64,000 bases of DNA from Paenibacillus sonchi (GTDB lineage Bacteria > Bacillota > Bacilli > Paenibacillales > Paenibacillaceae). Numbering within the stretch: position 1 is the stretch's first letter; each line of letters opens with the position of its first letter. A program made the translations under genes and the position numbers. The stretch is from NCBI RefSeq assembly GCF_016772475.1, contig NZ_CP068595.1, positions 3,162,001 to 3,226,000 of the forward strand. Reading direction: 5' to 3'. This document shows, piece after piece, positions 46,125 through 55,854 of this stretch. The notes under the pieces were generated by a model. It searched no databases. It was given only the letters and a program-made list of their open reading frames with translations, and was not told the DNA's origin.

Positions 46125-46980
46125 ATGCCCAATTCAAAAGTTTCTTCGAATGAGGTAAGTCTGTTTATTCAATCGAAAGCTCTATCGGGAGATGGTACCC
46201 CAATTGGATACCAAAGCATCGGAAACGGACCTGGAATTATTATTGTTCATGGAGCCTTAAGGGATTCGAGTGACTATGCCCGCTTAGCCAAAGCTCTTTC
46301 GCATTCATTTACCGTTCATCTGATGGACCGGAGGGGGCGGGCATAAGTGGACCCCAGGGTCCGGATTATGCTATTAATAAAGAGTGTGAAGACGTCCAGG
46401 CGATTCGCAAAGCAACGGGAGCGAACTATTTGTTCGGACATAGCTTCGGCGGACTTGTGTCACTTGAGGTAGCAAGGATGGATTCCTCCATTACCAAATT
46501 AGCGGTGTATGAACCAGGGGTTCTCCTTCACCCTATGGATGGTACTTGGATGTCCAATTACGAGAAGGCTATGCATAGAAATGATTTCAGAGGTGCTTTT
46601 GCCCACTTTGTGCGAGGCATGGGTAATACCCCGTTATCCGGGCTTCCTTTTTGGTATTCCAAATTTATTCTGAGGATAATGATACGGGGGAAACATTGGC
46701 ATAAGATCACCCGGCTATTGGCGCAAAATTTAACCGAACACCGGGAGGTACAAACGCATGCCTCTTCATACCCAAACTATCAAAAAATTATGTCAGAAGT
46801 GTTGTTGCTTTCAGGGGGAAGAGCCCTAAGTCCACGAAGGAAATGCTTGAGGAGTTGAACCACACGATAGCTGGCTCTACAATAGAAACCTTTACCCGAT
46901 TGGACCATTTTGGACCGGAGAATGAAAACGAACCCGACGCTATTGCTCAGGTTCTAAAAAACTTTTTTCTCAATTCCTAA
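46125..46980 (+). pseudogene. Alpha/beta hydrolase with two one-base frameshifts
   Basis: ATG behind AAGAGGTGG. Frame 1: YQSIGNGPGIIIVHGALRDS (oxyanion region) and HLMDRRGRA. Restoring one G near 46336-46343 gives R-G-I-S-G-P-Q-G-P-D. Frame 2 carries the nucleophile elbow G-H-S-F-G-G. Restoring one A in GGAAGAG near 46818 gives K-S-P-K-S-T-K-E-M-L-E-E and then the catalytic-His end LDHFGPENENEPDAIAQVL. A homologue would be about 285 residues. Followed 11 bp later by a TetR gene that probably controls it. Confidence 0.82.
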
Positions 46981-46991
46981 GGAGATGTCTT

Positions 46992-47573
46992 ATGCCACGC
47001 TTAAAAGAAGAACAGCTTCAAAAAATTTACGATGAGCGCAAAAAACAAATTACAGCGGCAGCTGTAAAAATCTTCGCACAGCATGGCATTCAAGGAACGA
47101 AAATCAGTATGGTCACTGCTGAAGCGGGGGTGAGCCACGGACTTTTTTACCATTATTTCAAAACGAAAGAAGAACTCTTCATTTCACTGGTCCGGGAGGC
47201 AGTGGTTACATCGGTTGCGGAAATCGATCAATTGAGCCGATTGTCTGGATCACCGATTGAGAAAGTAAAAGTCTTAACGGAGGCAATTCTGGATGAGAGT
47301 GGGACCCCGTTTTTTATGCTGCTGCATCAAGCCCGGAATTCCCAAGAGGTTCCCGAAGAAGTAAGCCAGCTGATCCAACAATATCCGCTGGATCTATATG
47401 TTGAAAGGTTGCTTCCGTTGTTCAAAGAAGGGCAGGAACGAGGGGAAATCGCAGATGGAAATCTGAAGGAACTGATCTCAGGCTACATAACGATTCTTTC
47501 CGGTGTGATGGTCTTGGGCAAGGGCTATTCTATCCCTTCCGCCGAATTATTGTTGAGGTTTGTGAAGCCATAA
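46992..47573 (+). CDS. TetR family transcriptional regulator
   Basis: 193 residues, ATG behind AAGGAG. N-terminal HTH: ITAAAVKIFAQHGIQGTKIS then AEAGVSHGLFYHYFKTKEEL. The ligand domain is not diagnostic. It follows the broken hydrolase gene by 11 bp in the same operon. Confidence 0.92.
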   Translation: MPRLKEEQLQKIYDERKKQITAAAVKIFAQHGIQGTKISMVTAEAGVSHGLFYHYFKTKEELFISLVREAVVTSVAEIDQLSRLSGSPIEKVKVLTEAILDESGTPFFMLLHQARNSQEVPEEVSQLIQQYPLDLYVERLLPLFKEGQERGEIADGNLKELISGYITILSGVMVLGKGYSIPSAELLLRFVKP

Positions 47574-47615
47574 ATGAACTATGGGCAGCGGTTGTCAAAA
47601 ACAGTATTAAATGCT

Positions 47616-47642
47616 AAAGGCCATCCCTCAAAGGATGGCCTT
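47616..47642. terminator. Bidirectional terminator after tetR
   Basis: AAGGCCATCC-CTCAAA-GGATGGCCTT between convergent genes; nearly the same stem as at 60588. Confidence 0.85.
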
Positions 47643-47660
47643 GATTTTGCAGAAAAAAGT

Positions 47661-48029
47661 TCACAGATTCGCCAGAACAACAGCGAGAATAGCCGCGAAG
47701 GCCGGAAGGCCCTGGACGAACAGAATCGATTTCTTGGCAGTGATGCTGCCATAGACCGCTGCAACACCTACACAAATCAGAAAAAACAGTTGAAGCTGGA
47801 ACCCGAATGTGTTGTTCGGATGGAGCAGGCCCCATACTAAACCCGCTGCCAGAAAGCCATTATACAACCCTTGGTTGGCCGCGAGGGATTTCGTCTCCTT
47901 AGCGAACTGACTGGTGGTCCCGAACGCCTTCTGCGCTCTTGGGGTAGTCCACATAAACATCTCCAGGATTAAAATATACACATGCTCAAGTGCTACAAGC
48001 GCTACAAGTATTGTACTTAAAATCATCAT
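47661..48029 (-). CDS. DUF1304 family membrane protein
   Basis: 122 residues, ATG behind GAGGG. Four hydrophobic segments; family motifs ALEHVYILILEMFMW, NQGLYNGFLAAGLVWGL and VGVAAVYGSITA. Function unknown. Monocistronic. Confidence 0.9.
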   Translation of the reverse strand: MMILSTILVALVALEHVYILILEMFMWTTPRAQKAFGTTSQFAKETKSLAANQGLYNGFLAAGLVWGLLHPNNTFGFQLQLFFLICVGVAAVYGSITAKKSILFVQGLPAFAAILAVVLANL

Positions 48030-48226
48030 AGCCGTTCCCTCATTTTCGTTGGATTAGTACGCAAAGAAAGATTTATATTTTGCAAAATTTAATTTAACAA
48101 AAGTAAATATACCTAAATTCAGCTTTTTTGTCAATTTAGAAATATATGAGGGCCTGTACCTAGGGGGAACCGGTATAATGATAAAAGGAAGGGATTTTTT
48201 AACAAACACAGTAAGGAGGCAAAGCC

Positions 48227-48763
48227 TTGTACATAAGAACACTGACTTCCGCCGATGCGGAGATTTACCGCGAACTCCGGCTGCAGTCGCTGCTGCAGAA
48301 CCCGGAGGCTTTTCTCAGCACTTATGAATCCGAGTTCAAAATCTCCATTGTCACTACACGGATCAGACTGGAGCCGGCGGATGCTCATTTTACACTGGGA
48401 GCTTTTGACACAGAGGAAAAGCTGGTGGGCATCATCACTTTTTTCCGTGAGAGTAGGCCGAAAATCCATCATAAAGCCCATGTATATTCCGTATACGTTG
48501 ATCCGGGCGCCCGCCAGCAGGGAGTGGGACGGCTCCTGATGCTGGAACTGATCAGCCGGGCCAAAGCATTGCCGGGTCTGGAAATTCTTAATCTGACGCT
48601 TACCTCCACCAACCTGCCCGCCAAACGGCTGTATGAATCTCTGGGTTTTATCTGCTACGGCACAGAGCCGAGGGCAATGAAGCTGGGGGAGGAATATCTG
48701 GACGAGGATCTGATGTATTTGCAGATTGTGCCGGAGCTGCAGGAGGGAAATGGAAATTATTAG
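48227..48763 (+). CDS. GNAT family N-acetyltransferase
   Basis: 178 residues from TTG 48227 behind AGGAGG. Acetyl-CoA loop: VYVDPGARQQGVGRLLM; later LTLTSTNLPAKRLYESLGF. N-terminus YIRTLTSADAEIYRELRLQS is typical. Substrate unknown. Followed 67 bp later by a metal transporter gene. Confidence 0.9.
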   Translation: MYIRTLTSADAEIYRELRLQSLLQNPEAFLSTYESEFKISIVTTRIRLEPADAHFTLGAFDTEEKLVGIITFFRESRPKIHHKAHVYSVYVDPGARQQGVGRLLMLELISRAKALPGLEILNLTLTSTNLPAKRLYESLGFICYGTEPRAMKLGEEYLDEDLMYLQIVPELQEGNGNY

Positions 48764-48830
48764 ACATAACTAAGGCTGCTTATAGCATAAGCTGGGTCTA
48801 GGAGTCCTGTCCACTAAAGGGGTTGAAGAC

Positions 48831-49562
48831 TTGGCAACTGCGCTTTTTGGCAGCTTTTTATCGGCTATGGCTACTGTGCTTGGGGTGGTTCCCATTCTGT
48901 TTGTCCGGAGATTGTCCGAGCTGTGGAAGGATGTGCTGGTCGCCTTCACCGCCGGAATTATGGTATCTGCATCCACCTTTGGGTTAATGCCGCAGGCGAT
49001 CAAAGAGTCGGGAATCATTGCCCTGTCCCTGGGTCTGATTACCGGTGTGCTGCTGCTCGATCTGATTGAGAATAATATTCCCCATATTGATGTAGAGAAT
49101 AAACCCGGCTTCACCAACATGGATTCCAAAGCGCTGCTCGTGCTGATCGCGCTGTTCATTCATAATATTCCCGAAGGCCTCAGTACAGGTTTCAGCTACG
49201 CCAGCCAGCAGGCCAGTCTCGGTCCCATGGTGGCGATCGCTATCGGGGCGCAGAACATGCCGGAAGGGCTCATCCTGGCGGTGTTTTTGCTCAATTCCCA
49301 AGCGACCCGTCGAAAAGCGCTGATCATGGCCGCCTTGACCGGCCTCATGGAGATGGTATCGGCGGTCATCGGTTATTTTACAGCCAGCTATGTGCAGAAT
49401 GTAGTAGGGTACGGGCTGGCATTTGCTGCCGGAGCGATGCTCTTCATCGTCTATAAGGAACTGATTCCCGAGAGCCACGGTCATGGTTACGAACGCCCGT
49501 CCACCTATTCCTTTATCTTCGGGCTGCTGGTGATGGTGTATATAACGCAAGTTTATGCGTGA
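48831..49562 (+). CDS. ZIP family metal transporter
   Basis: 243 residues from TTG 48831, 8 nt after AGGGG. Eight hydrophobic segments. Metal-site helices IV and V are clear: LFIHNIPEGLSTGFSYA and AIGAQNMPEGLILAV. It probably imports Zn or Fe. Ends at a terminator shared with the convergent aldo/keto reductase gene. Confidence 0.92.
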   Translation: MATALFGSFLSAMATVLGVVPILFVRRLSELWKDVLVAFTAGIMVSASTFGLMPQAIKESGIIALSLGLITGVLLLDLIENNIPHIDVENKPGFTNMDSKALLVLIALFIHNIPEGLSTGFSYASQQASLGPMVAIAIGAQNMPEGLILAVFLLNSQATRRKALIMAALTGLMEMVSAVIGYFTASYVQNVVGYGLAFAAGAMLFIVYKELIPESHGHGYERPSTYSFIFGLLVMVYITQVYA

Positions 49563-49566
49563 AGAA

Positions 49567-49619
49567 AAAAGAGACTGTCCTGCACGGTTAGAGCTTAACC
49601 GCTTAAGGACAGCCTCTTT
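49567..49619. terminator. Bidirectional terminator, ZIP / aldo-keto reductase
   Basis: AAAGAGACTGTCC ... GGACAGCCTCTTT with an inner GGTTA/TAACC stem. Confidence 0.8.
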
Positions 49620-49640
49620 GGCGTGTGCTGCTCTGCTGCT

Positions 49641-50549
49641 CTACCGGTGCTGCGTGTACCGGTTGCTTTTGCTGGCAGCCCGGACGGCTGCCAGCTCTGC
49701 CGGAGTTAGCGGGGCCGACGCAGCTGCCGCTGCATTCAACCGCAGCTGCTCCAGGCTGCTCGCGCCCGGAATAACCGCAGCCACCGCCGGGTTTGCCAGC
49801 GGATAATGCAGGGCCGCCTCCGTCAGGGTGCGGGAGGGACCGGTCTGCTCCACCAGGTGTTCGTGGAGCAGGGGCAGCTCCTCGCTGCCGTAACCCAGAT
49901 ACTCCCGGTGGGCTTTGCTGCCGCCATGCTCGGTTAATATGCCCCCGGCCAGCGGCCCCCGGGCAATCAGGCCGATGCCATGCTGTTCCAGCAGCGGCAG
50001 TACCGTTTCCTCCGGCCGCCGGTCCAGGATGCTGTACTGGCTCATGACGCTGACAATATGGGAGCGGGAGACATATTCGCGGATTACATTCGGACGGATG
50101 GAGGAAATGCCATAGTACCGGATAAGACCTTCCTGCTTCAGCTCCTCAAAGGCTTCAATCGTCTCGCCGACCGGATCTTCGAGAGTTCCTCCGTGCAACT
50201 GGTACAGGTCTATATAATCGGTCTGCAGCCGGCGCAGACTGCCCTTCACTGCCGATTTGATATAGGCTTTGGAAGGGTCCCAGCTCCAGCCCGTTTGTCC
50301 GGGAATTCTGCGGTTGCCGACTTTGGTGGCAAGAATGACATCCCCGCGGCGCCCGCGCAGTGCCTGGCCGATAAATTCTTCATTGCGCCCTTCATCATAA
50401 AGGTCGGCGGTATCCAGGAAGTTGATGCCCAGCTCCAGCGCTTCATGAATGATTGCGGCAGCCCTGGCTTCATCTGTTCCGAGAGACATGCAGCCTAGTC
50501 CCATGGCGCTTACGTATAAATCAGAATTTCCTAAACGGTTTGTCTTCAT
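49641..50549 (-). CDS. Aldo/keto reductase
   Basis: 302 residues. TIM-barrel motifs: MGLGCMSLGTDEARA, the catalytic Tyr in FLDTADLYDEGRNEEFIG, the catalytic Lys in LATKVGNRR, the Gln-His of YIDLYQLHGGT, and a C-terminal NADPH site (AAVIPGASSLEQLRLNAAA). Substrate unknown. In tandem with a second aldo/keto reductase upstream, 29 bp apart, suggesting one operon. Confidence 0.93.
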   Translation of the reverse strand: MKTNRLGNSDLYVSAMGLGCMSLGTDEARAAAIIHEALELGINFLDTADLYDEGRNEEFIGQALRGRRGDVILATKVGNRRIPGQTGWSWDPSKAYIKSAVKGSLRRLQTDYIDLYQLHGGTLEDPVGETIEAFEELKQEGLIRYYGISSIRPNVIREYVSRSHIVSVMSQYSILDRRPEETVLPLLEQHGIGLIARGPLAGGILTEHGGSKAHREYLGYGSEELPLLHEHLVEQTGPSRTLTEAALHYPLANPAVAAVIPGASSLEQLRLNAAAAASAPLTPAELAAVRAASKSNRYTQHR

Positions 50550-50578
50550 CTGCGGTCCTTTCTGTGCTGCTTTTAAGT

Positions 50579-51568
50579 TTATCCCCGCAAAATATTCTCG
50601 ATTTGCTCCAGCTCCTCCGCGCTGAGCTCAGGCGCGTTCAGGGAGGCAACCGCGTCCTCGATCTGGCTGACCTTGCTGGCACCGATCAGGGCCGAAGTGA
50701 CTTTGCCGCCACGGAGAACCCAAGACAAGGCCAGCTGCGACATTTTCTGCCCGCGCGCGGCAGCAAGCTCATTCAGCTTGCTTACTTTGCCAATGACCTC
50801 TGCGGTGATCTCCTTCTCGGAGAGGAACACGCTGGGTCCGGCCGCACGGGAATCCGGTGTGATGCCTTTGAGGTAGCGGTCGGTCAGGATGCCTTTTTGC
50901 AGCGGAGAGAAGGCGATGGTGCCAATGCCTTCTTCGGCGAGCACATCCTGCAGCCCGTCTTCAATCCAGCGCGATATCATGGAATAATTCGGCTGATGGA
51001 TCAGGCAGGGTGTGCCCAGGCGGCGCAGAATCTGCGCCGCTTCACGCGCTTGTCCGGCATTGTAGTTTGAGATGCCGACATACAGCGCCTTGCCCTGGCG
51101 CACCAGCAGGTCCAGTGCGGACATCGTTTCCTCCAGCGGTGTGTTAGGGTCGGGACGGTGATGATAGAAAATATCCACATAGTCCAGTCCCATCCGTTTC
51201 AGGCTCTGGTCGAGACTGGAAACGAGGTATTTCTTCGAGCCCCATTCGCCATAAGGGCCTGGCCACATATAGTAGCCGGCTTTGCTGGAGATGATCAGCT
51301 CGTCGCGGTAAGCGGCGAGATCTTTTCGCAGGATTTGCCCGAAGCTCTCTTCGGCGGAGCCGGCCGGCGGGCCGTAGTTATTGGCCAGATCGAAGTGGGT
51401 AATCCCCAGGTCGAAGGCCCTTCTGATCATGGCGCGGCCGTTCTCGAACACGTCATTGCCGCCAAAGTTATGCCATAGTCCAAGCGAGATTGCGGGCAGG
51501 AGCAGGCCGCTGCGGCCGGTACGGTTATATTTCATCTGGCTGTAACGTTCAGGATTTGCAGAATACAT
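50579..51568 (-). CDS. Aldo/keto reductase, YghZ/MgrA-like
   Basis: 329 residues, ATG behind AGGAGG at 10 nt. Motifs: GLWHNFGGNDVFENGRAMIR, the catalytic Tyr in HFDLANNYGPPAGSAEE and Lys in ISSKAGYYMWPGPYGEWGSK, DIFYHHRPDPNTPLEE, and TSALIGASKVSQIEDAV. The GYYMWPGPYG stretch marks the L-glyceraldehyde-3-phosphate/methylglyoxal reductase group. Upstream gene of the aldo/keto pair. Confidence 0.93.
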   Translation of the reverse strand: MYSANPERYSQMKYNRTGRSGLLLPAISLGLWHNFGGNDVFENGRAMIRRAFDLGITHFDLANNYGPPAGSAEESFGQILRKDLAAYRDELIISSKAGYYMWPGPYGEWGSKKYLVSSLDQSLKRMGLDYVDIFYHHRPDPNTPLEETMSALDLLVRQGKALYVGISNYNAGQAREAAQILRRLGTPCLIHQPNYSMISRWIEDGLQDVLAEEGIGTIAFSPLQKGILTDRYLKGITPDSRAAGPSVFLSEKEITAEVIGKVSKLNELAAARGQKMSQLALSWVLRGGKVTSALIGASKVSQIEDAVASLNAPELSAEELEQIENILRG

Positions 51569-51674
51569 CGGATTTGTTCCTCCTTAAAAAGTTTCCTTTA
51601 CCAGTTTGGGCTAAAGGCTTCGCTTTTATTGTAGCGGAAGTGCAGGAACAAAAGTATGTCAGCAAGGAAGAAGT

Positions 51675-52523
51675 TTATAGAATAATGTCATTACCGGCAT
51701 GGCGGATGCGGTACTCCTTGGGTGAGCAGCCTTTGACTTTCTTGAACATGCGGGAGAACAGCAGCGGGTCCTGATAGCCAACAGAGCGTGAAATTTCACC
51801 GATTGTGCAGGGGGTCTCCGTCAGCAGCTCACATGCCTTGGCGATGCGGAAATTAAGCAGGTACTGCTGCGGCGGCAGGCCGACGGTTTTTTTGAACAAT
51901 GCCGATAAATATTTGCGGTCCAGCTTCAGGGAGGAGGACATGCGCTCTACAGTCACATTCTCACAGTAATGGGCATGCAGATAGTGCAGACACTGCTCCA
52001 CATAGATGCTTTTTTGACGGGGGAGCGGGAGGGGATGGGCAGCCGCCGGAACCAGGCGCACCAGCAGCCCGAAGAACTCGTACATGATCGCCTTAAGAGG
52101 CAGATCAAGACTGTCCTTATAGTCCGCAGCCGCGCTAAGCCGGTCATAGAGTGCGGGCATAAGCGAATCATCCATCGGGAAAACGGGATGCTCCGGCGAG
52201 AGCGAGGTTTTGGACAGCAGATAACCGATTTCCTCTCCCGTAAAAGCAACCCATGAATAGGTCCAGGGCTGATCCATGTCTGCGGCATAATGAGTAACGA
52301 TATGAGGATAAGTCAGGAACGCCTGACCGGGCTGCAGCATGTGGGTTTCTCTCCCGACAGTGACCCGGCCGGTTCCGGCATGAATGAAATGGATTTTGTA
52401 CAGGTCCCGCACGCCGGGGCCGACGCTGTGTCCGGGAGCACACTCTTCACGGCCCCAATAATGAAGATGCAGACCGGGATTGCCCCGGAAAGGGCGCTCT
52501 GAATTATATTTGAATATAGCCAT
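51675..52523 (-). CDS. AraC family transcriptional regulator
   Basis: 282 residues, ATG behind AAGAGG. N-terminal cupin-like arm (HLHYWGREECAPGHSVGP, IHAGTGRVTVGRETHMLQPG) and a C-terminal double HTH (about 180-275): VERMSSSLKLDRKYLSALFK and IGEISRSVGYQDPLLFSRMF. Likely sugar-responsive. It lies 106 bp upstream of the aldo/keto pair on the same strand and may control it. Confidence 0.92.
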   Translation of the reverse strand: MAIFKYNSERPFRGNPGLHLHYWGREECAPGHSVGPGVRDLYKIHFIHAGTGRVTVGRETHMLQPGQAFLTYPHIVTHYAADMDQPWTYSWVAFTGEEIGYLLSKTSLSPEHPVFPMDDSLMPALYDRLSAAADYKDSLDLPLKAIMYEFFGLLVRLVPAAAHPLPLPRQKSIYVEQCLHYLHAHYCENVTVERMSSSLKLDRKYLSALFKKTVGLPPQQYLLNFRIAKACELLTETPCTIGEISRSVGYQDPLLFSRMFKKVKGCSPKEYRIRHAGNDIIL

Positions 52524-52620
52524 GCTTCAGCCTCTTTTCAGTGTAGGATGGCTCCAGGCAATTACCTTGATAGACATCCTCTATTATACATTAGATTGTC
52601 CAAGGCTGAGCAACCGCAAA

Positions 52621-52652
52621 AAGTCCCAGGCCCTAGGCTGTGGGCGGGACTT
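52621..52652. terminator. Hairpin between AraC and ferredoxin-like genes
   Basis: AAGTCCCAGGCCC ... GGGCGGGACTT; lies upstream of the AraC gene and downstream of the ferredoxin-like gene, so it may terminate the latter. Confidence 0.55.
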
Positions 52653-52737
52653 ACAGGATTTAGATAAGGAGGGGTTGTACGGGGGTTAATGCAGCGAATA
52701 GAAACATGCAGCCAGCCGGGCAGGCAGGAATCAGGCT

Positions 52738-53049
52738 TCAGGCTTCCATTTTGAGCATTACCAGTTCTTCGACAGGCTCGCCATTCACCAGATGCTCTTC
52801 CACAATACGTTCCACATCATCTGTAGTCACATTGTAATACCAGATGCCGTCGGGATAAACAATCACAAAAGGGCCGTTGCCGCACAGGCCGAGACAGCTG
52901 GTTTTGTTGATTTTGACGGTTTTGTTAATCCCCTTCTCCACGAGCTGTTCTTTGAATTCCTGCATGACATCTTCCACATCCTGATTGTTGCAGTGCTCGC
53001 TGCAGCAGAAGAGCAGGTGCTTCTTCAGCACCTTGAGTCGCATATTCAT
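52738..53049 (-). CDS. Thioredoxin-like [2Fe-2S] ferredoxin
   Basis: 103 residues, ATG behind AGGAGG. Cysteines C-C-S-E-H-C near residues 15-20 and C-L-G-L-C-G-N-G-P near 50-58 make the [2Fe-2S] site of the NuoE/clostridial type, followed by VIVYPDGIWYYNVTTDDV. It is a stand-alone small electron carrier, common in Bacillales. The 350-bp gap to the next gene holds nothing I recognise. Confidence 0.9.
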   Translation of the reverse strand: MNMRLKVLKKHLLFCCSEHCNNQDVEDVMQEFKEQLVEKGINKTVKINKTSCLGLCGNGPFVIVYPDGIWYYNVTTDDVERIVEEHLVNGEPVEELVMLKMEA

Positions 53050-53400
53050 ACCAGGGCCTCCTTAATCGAGTCATAATAGTTGACCTATCTTACGAGGAGT
53101 ATAGTCCCTTTTGCAGCATCTGTAATGGGGTAGCGGTCAATGTTCCAAAAGGCTTAACAAATGGGCGAAATCCGGGATATTTGCGTCAGATTATCTAACC
53201 TGGATTCGGAAAAATTGATGAAAATGTGTCTTTTTTTATATTTCCCAAATTATTTCCTGTTTAGAAAATTCTTTTGTGGATTCAGCCTGGAAACGGAGAT
53301 TTCCCAGTTTAGGCCCTGCGCGTTTGGTTAAGTAAGGGGTGTGAAAATAAGCAACATGATGAATTGACACCCAATAAAAAGCCATCAGGAGGGAATCGTT

Positions 53401-54588
53401 ATGAACAAGAAAATTGTTGGTGTATTCCATACCGAACATGAAGCTTCACAGGCCATTGAGGCGTTGAAAAGCCGCGGATTTCTGACAGAGGATATCTCGG
53501 TGATTGCAAGAAATAAGCAGGATGTCGAAACGATCCATGATGAAACGGGTACCAAAGCCCCTGAGGGAATGGCTTCCGGGGCGGCAACCGGCGGCGTGCT
53601 GGGCGGTGTAACCGGACTTCTGGCAGGCATCGGCGCACTGGCGATTCCGGGAATCGGACCCATTCTTGCGGCGGGACCCATTGCGGCAACACTAGCCGGA
53701 GCTGCGGTAGGTGCCGGAACCGGGGGACTTGTCGGCGGACTGATCGGACTTGGCATACCGGAGGATGAGGCAGAAAGCTATGATAATTATGTGGATGAAG
53801 GCCGCATTCTCGTCATGGTGGATGCCGACAGCACGCGGGCCAATGATGTGTACTCGGTGTTCCGCAGCCACAATTCCGCAAATGCTGACCGTTATATAGA
53901 GGAGGCAATTCCTGAAGGTGAGGCGGCGAAAGCCCGGCATTCAGTAAGTGATACGGTGGATGCCGCATTTAACGGCTCCGGGCTGGAGGGACGCGAGGAT
54001 ACTGGACTGGATACGATGAATTCCGCACCGGTGAATGATCTTCCGGAGAGCAGAAGGCTGGATGATGTGAACCGGCCGGGGATGACGGGAGATGTCTATT
54101 CCGGCTCACGGGAAGGCATGGACAGCGTACTGGACAATACAAGTTCTGCTGATTGGGCTGACCGTGAGCGAGATCACGATGAAGCGCGTAAGCTGCGCTT
54201 GCGGGAAGAACAGCTCGACGTTTCCAAAAATAAAGTGCAGACCGGTGAAGTGAACGTGCGGAAAGAGATCGTTGAAGAGCAGAAAACGATTAATGTTCCA
54301 GTCAGCCATGAAGAAATTGTTATCGAACGCCGTTCCGTTAATCATGATTCCACGGCGGAACCCGTCGGAGCCGGTGAGACGATTCGTATTCCTGTAAGCG
54401 AGGAACAGGTCGAGGTCAACAAGAATACGGTGGTTACCGGGGAAGTGGACGTTCATAAACGTGAAATTCAGGAGACGGAGCAGGTTAAAGATACGGTTAA
54501 ACGTGAGGAAGCCCGGGTGGATAAGACGGGGAATGTAAAGGTGAACAATAATAGCGGGGTGCTGAGAGACCATAGCCGGACCCGTTAA
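53401..54588 (+). CDS. General stress protein: YflT/DUF1269 N-terminus plus two YsnF/DUF2382 blocks
   Basis: 395 residues, ATG behind AGGAGGG. Residues 1-165: heat-induced stress protein fold (KKIVGVFHTEHEASQAIEAL) with a Gly/Ala-rich hydrophobic hairpin (VLGGVTGLLAGIGALAIPGI). Residues 165-265: acidic linker. Residues 270-375: DUF2382, with the repeated pattern LRLREEQLDVSKNKVQTGEV and IPVSEEQVEVNKNTVVTGEV. The function is unknown; such proteins are stress-induced and abundant in spore formers. No good sigma-B promoter could be confirmed. Confidence 0.9.
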   Translation: MNKKIVGVFHTEHEASQAIEALKSRGFLTEDISVIARNKQDVETIHDETGTKAPEGMASGAATGGVLGGVTGLLAGIGALAIPGIGPILAAGPIAATLAGAAVGAGTGGLVGGLIGLGIPEDEAESYDNYVDEGRILVMVDADSTRANDVYSVFRSHNSANADRYIEEAIPEGEAAKARHSVSDTVDAAFNGSGLEGREDTGLDTMNSAPVNDLPESRRLDDVNRPGMTGDVYSGSREGMDSVLDNTSSADWADRERDHDEARKLRLREEQLDVSKNKVQTGEVNVRKEIVEEQKTINVPVSHEEIVIERRSVNHDSTAEPVGAGETIRIPVSEEQVEVNKNTVVTGEVDVHKREIQETEQVKDTVKREEARVDKTGNVKVNNNSGVLRDHSRTR

Positions 54589-54642
54589 GAGGATTTCGCA
54601 AGCAGGGGGCATTGCCTCCCTGGAGTATCGATTATTGGAGTA

Positions 54643-54689
54643 AAAGAAGGGTATCTCCGAGTCCGCTGGACTTGGGGATACCCTTCTTT
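54643..54689 (+). terminator. Terminator of the stress protein gene
   Basis: AAAGAAGGGTAT ... ATACCCTTCTTT with inner AGTCC/GGACT pairing. Confidence 0.85.
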
Positions 54690-54831
54690 GTAATGAGTGA
54701 GCGGGAATCTGGGGGGAGGTAACTACCGGGTGCGTCTTCCCGCTGTTGTGTGGTGAACCGTATCATAAGTAGGGGCAAGTTTTTTGTACTACAAAATGAT
54801 GATGTATCTGGAAGTGGACTTTTGCCGATAC

Positions 54832-55272
54832 TTATTTTTTGCTAGCACGCTTACAGACTAATGGGCCAACGGGTTTATTGGTCAGAGCTCTGCATGCGTT
54901 CCGCACATTTCTAGCGAATACCAGGGGTTTTTGGACTGCTTCCCAATGGATGTACCAGATGTTCGGGTTTGTAAATAACCAATGATTGTGAAGAGCAGTT
55001 ATTTTAATGCCTGCTTTGCGGAGTTCAGAAATAAATGGGTTTATTTCCCGAGTAAGGATAACTGATTCGCCAAGGCATAGTGCCCTGCCGTCTTTACCAA
55101 CACTCTCGAAGGAAATGCCGAAAGGAAGTGTAAACAAGCCCTTTGAACGTCTACCCAATATTCGGACCTTGATATTGGTACGTAACTTAGTTGCAACACA
55201 TACACCATTAACTACCTGGGCCTCACCACCAAAAATCTCCGCAAACTGTCTACAGAGTGGACTTATACTCAT
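54832..55272 (-). CDS. DUF1259 (LppY/LpqO family) domain protein
   Basis: 146 residues. Family pattern: FAEIFGGEAQVVNGVCVATK, LPFGISFESVGKDGRALCLG, and the conserved ALHNHWLFTNPNIWYIHWEA (probable metal-binding His residues). No signal peptide is visible, unlike the mycobacterial lipoproteins. Function unknown. Monocistronic. Confidence 0.85.
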   Translation of the reverse strand: MSISPLCRQFAEIFGGEAQVVNGVCVATKLRTNIKVRILGRRSKGLFTLPFGISFESVGKDGRALCLGESVILTREINPFISELRKAGIKITALHNHWLFTNPNIWYIHWEAVQKPLVFARNVRNACRALTNKPVGPLVCKRASKK

Positions 55273-55425
55273 TTTTTATCACCGTCCTTTTGATACATAG
55301 TATTTTTAAGGTGGTATCTTTGAAACGGCGCTTGCATTGATCTGGAAATTTAATATCACATAATTGAGAAATCTAGCCTTTAAAAGAATAGCGCGGGTAA
55401 TACGTGATTTCGGTTCTTAGCAAAA

Positions 55426-55581
55426 GTGAATTTATACGCCGTAGAGATTCTTTCAGGAAAAACAGAACTCCTGAATGAATATGTTCGCTTTGTTCAGACC
55501 TATGTGAAGGGAATTTCGGATAGACTGATTGTGCTGTCGAAGTACAGAAGATTTTGTTATCTCAGGGGTTTATATGATTAG
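55426..55581 (+). CDS. Doubtful short ORF / gene fragment
   Basis: 51 codons from GTG 55426 to TAG 55579 (VNLYAVEILSGKTELLNEYV ... RLIVLSKYRRFCYLRGLYD). The composition looks coding, but there is no ribosome site and no known family. The gap 55273-55586 shows no other feature. It may be debris like the phosphotransferase remnant that follows. Confidence 0.25.
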   Translation: MNLYAVEILSGKTELLNEYVRFVQTYVKGISDRLIVLSKYRRFCYLRGLYD

Positions 55582-55586
55582 AGAGG

Positions 55587-55854
55587 TTGGCTTTAAATGC
55601 TGTTGACGACGAGGACCAAATAGTCAGCGAAATCGCGGACTGGCTGAAAAAGCATTTTTCCGCTGAGATGCTGTCCGCTGAGCGTGTTAGGCGCGGGTTA
55701 ATGAACAAGAAGTGGATTGTCGAGACGAACCAGGGAAGGCTGTTCGCCAAAAGCTATCACCCTGAGCGGTGCGGTCCCTGTCCGTTTTGCCGAAGAAATG
55801 ATCCACACTGCGGAGCGATGGGAGCAACTCGACGCTCTTCTTGGGGACATTTAA
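55587..55854 (+). pseudogene. Remnant of a phosphotransferase-like gene with internal deletion
   Basis: About 60 residues read IADWLKKHFSAEMLSAERVR and NKKWIVETNQGRLFAKSYHP, like the ATP-binding start of CotS/aminoglycoside phosphotransferase-type kinases. The next coding-like piece is in another frame (VRFAEEMIHTAERWEQLDAL then LGDI-stop at 55852), so the middle is lost. The end abuts the convergent WYL gene. Confidence 0.5.

Noticed and set aside
53090..53400. Sigma-B promoter for the stress protein gene
   Set aside because: GTTT-like and GGGT-like boxes exist but spacings (9 or 16 nt) do not fit the consensus.
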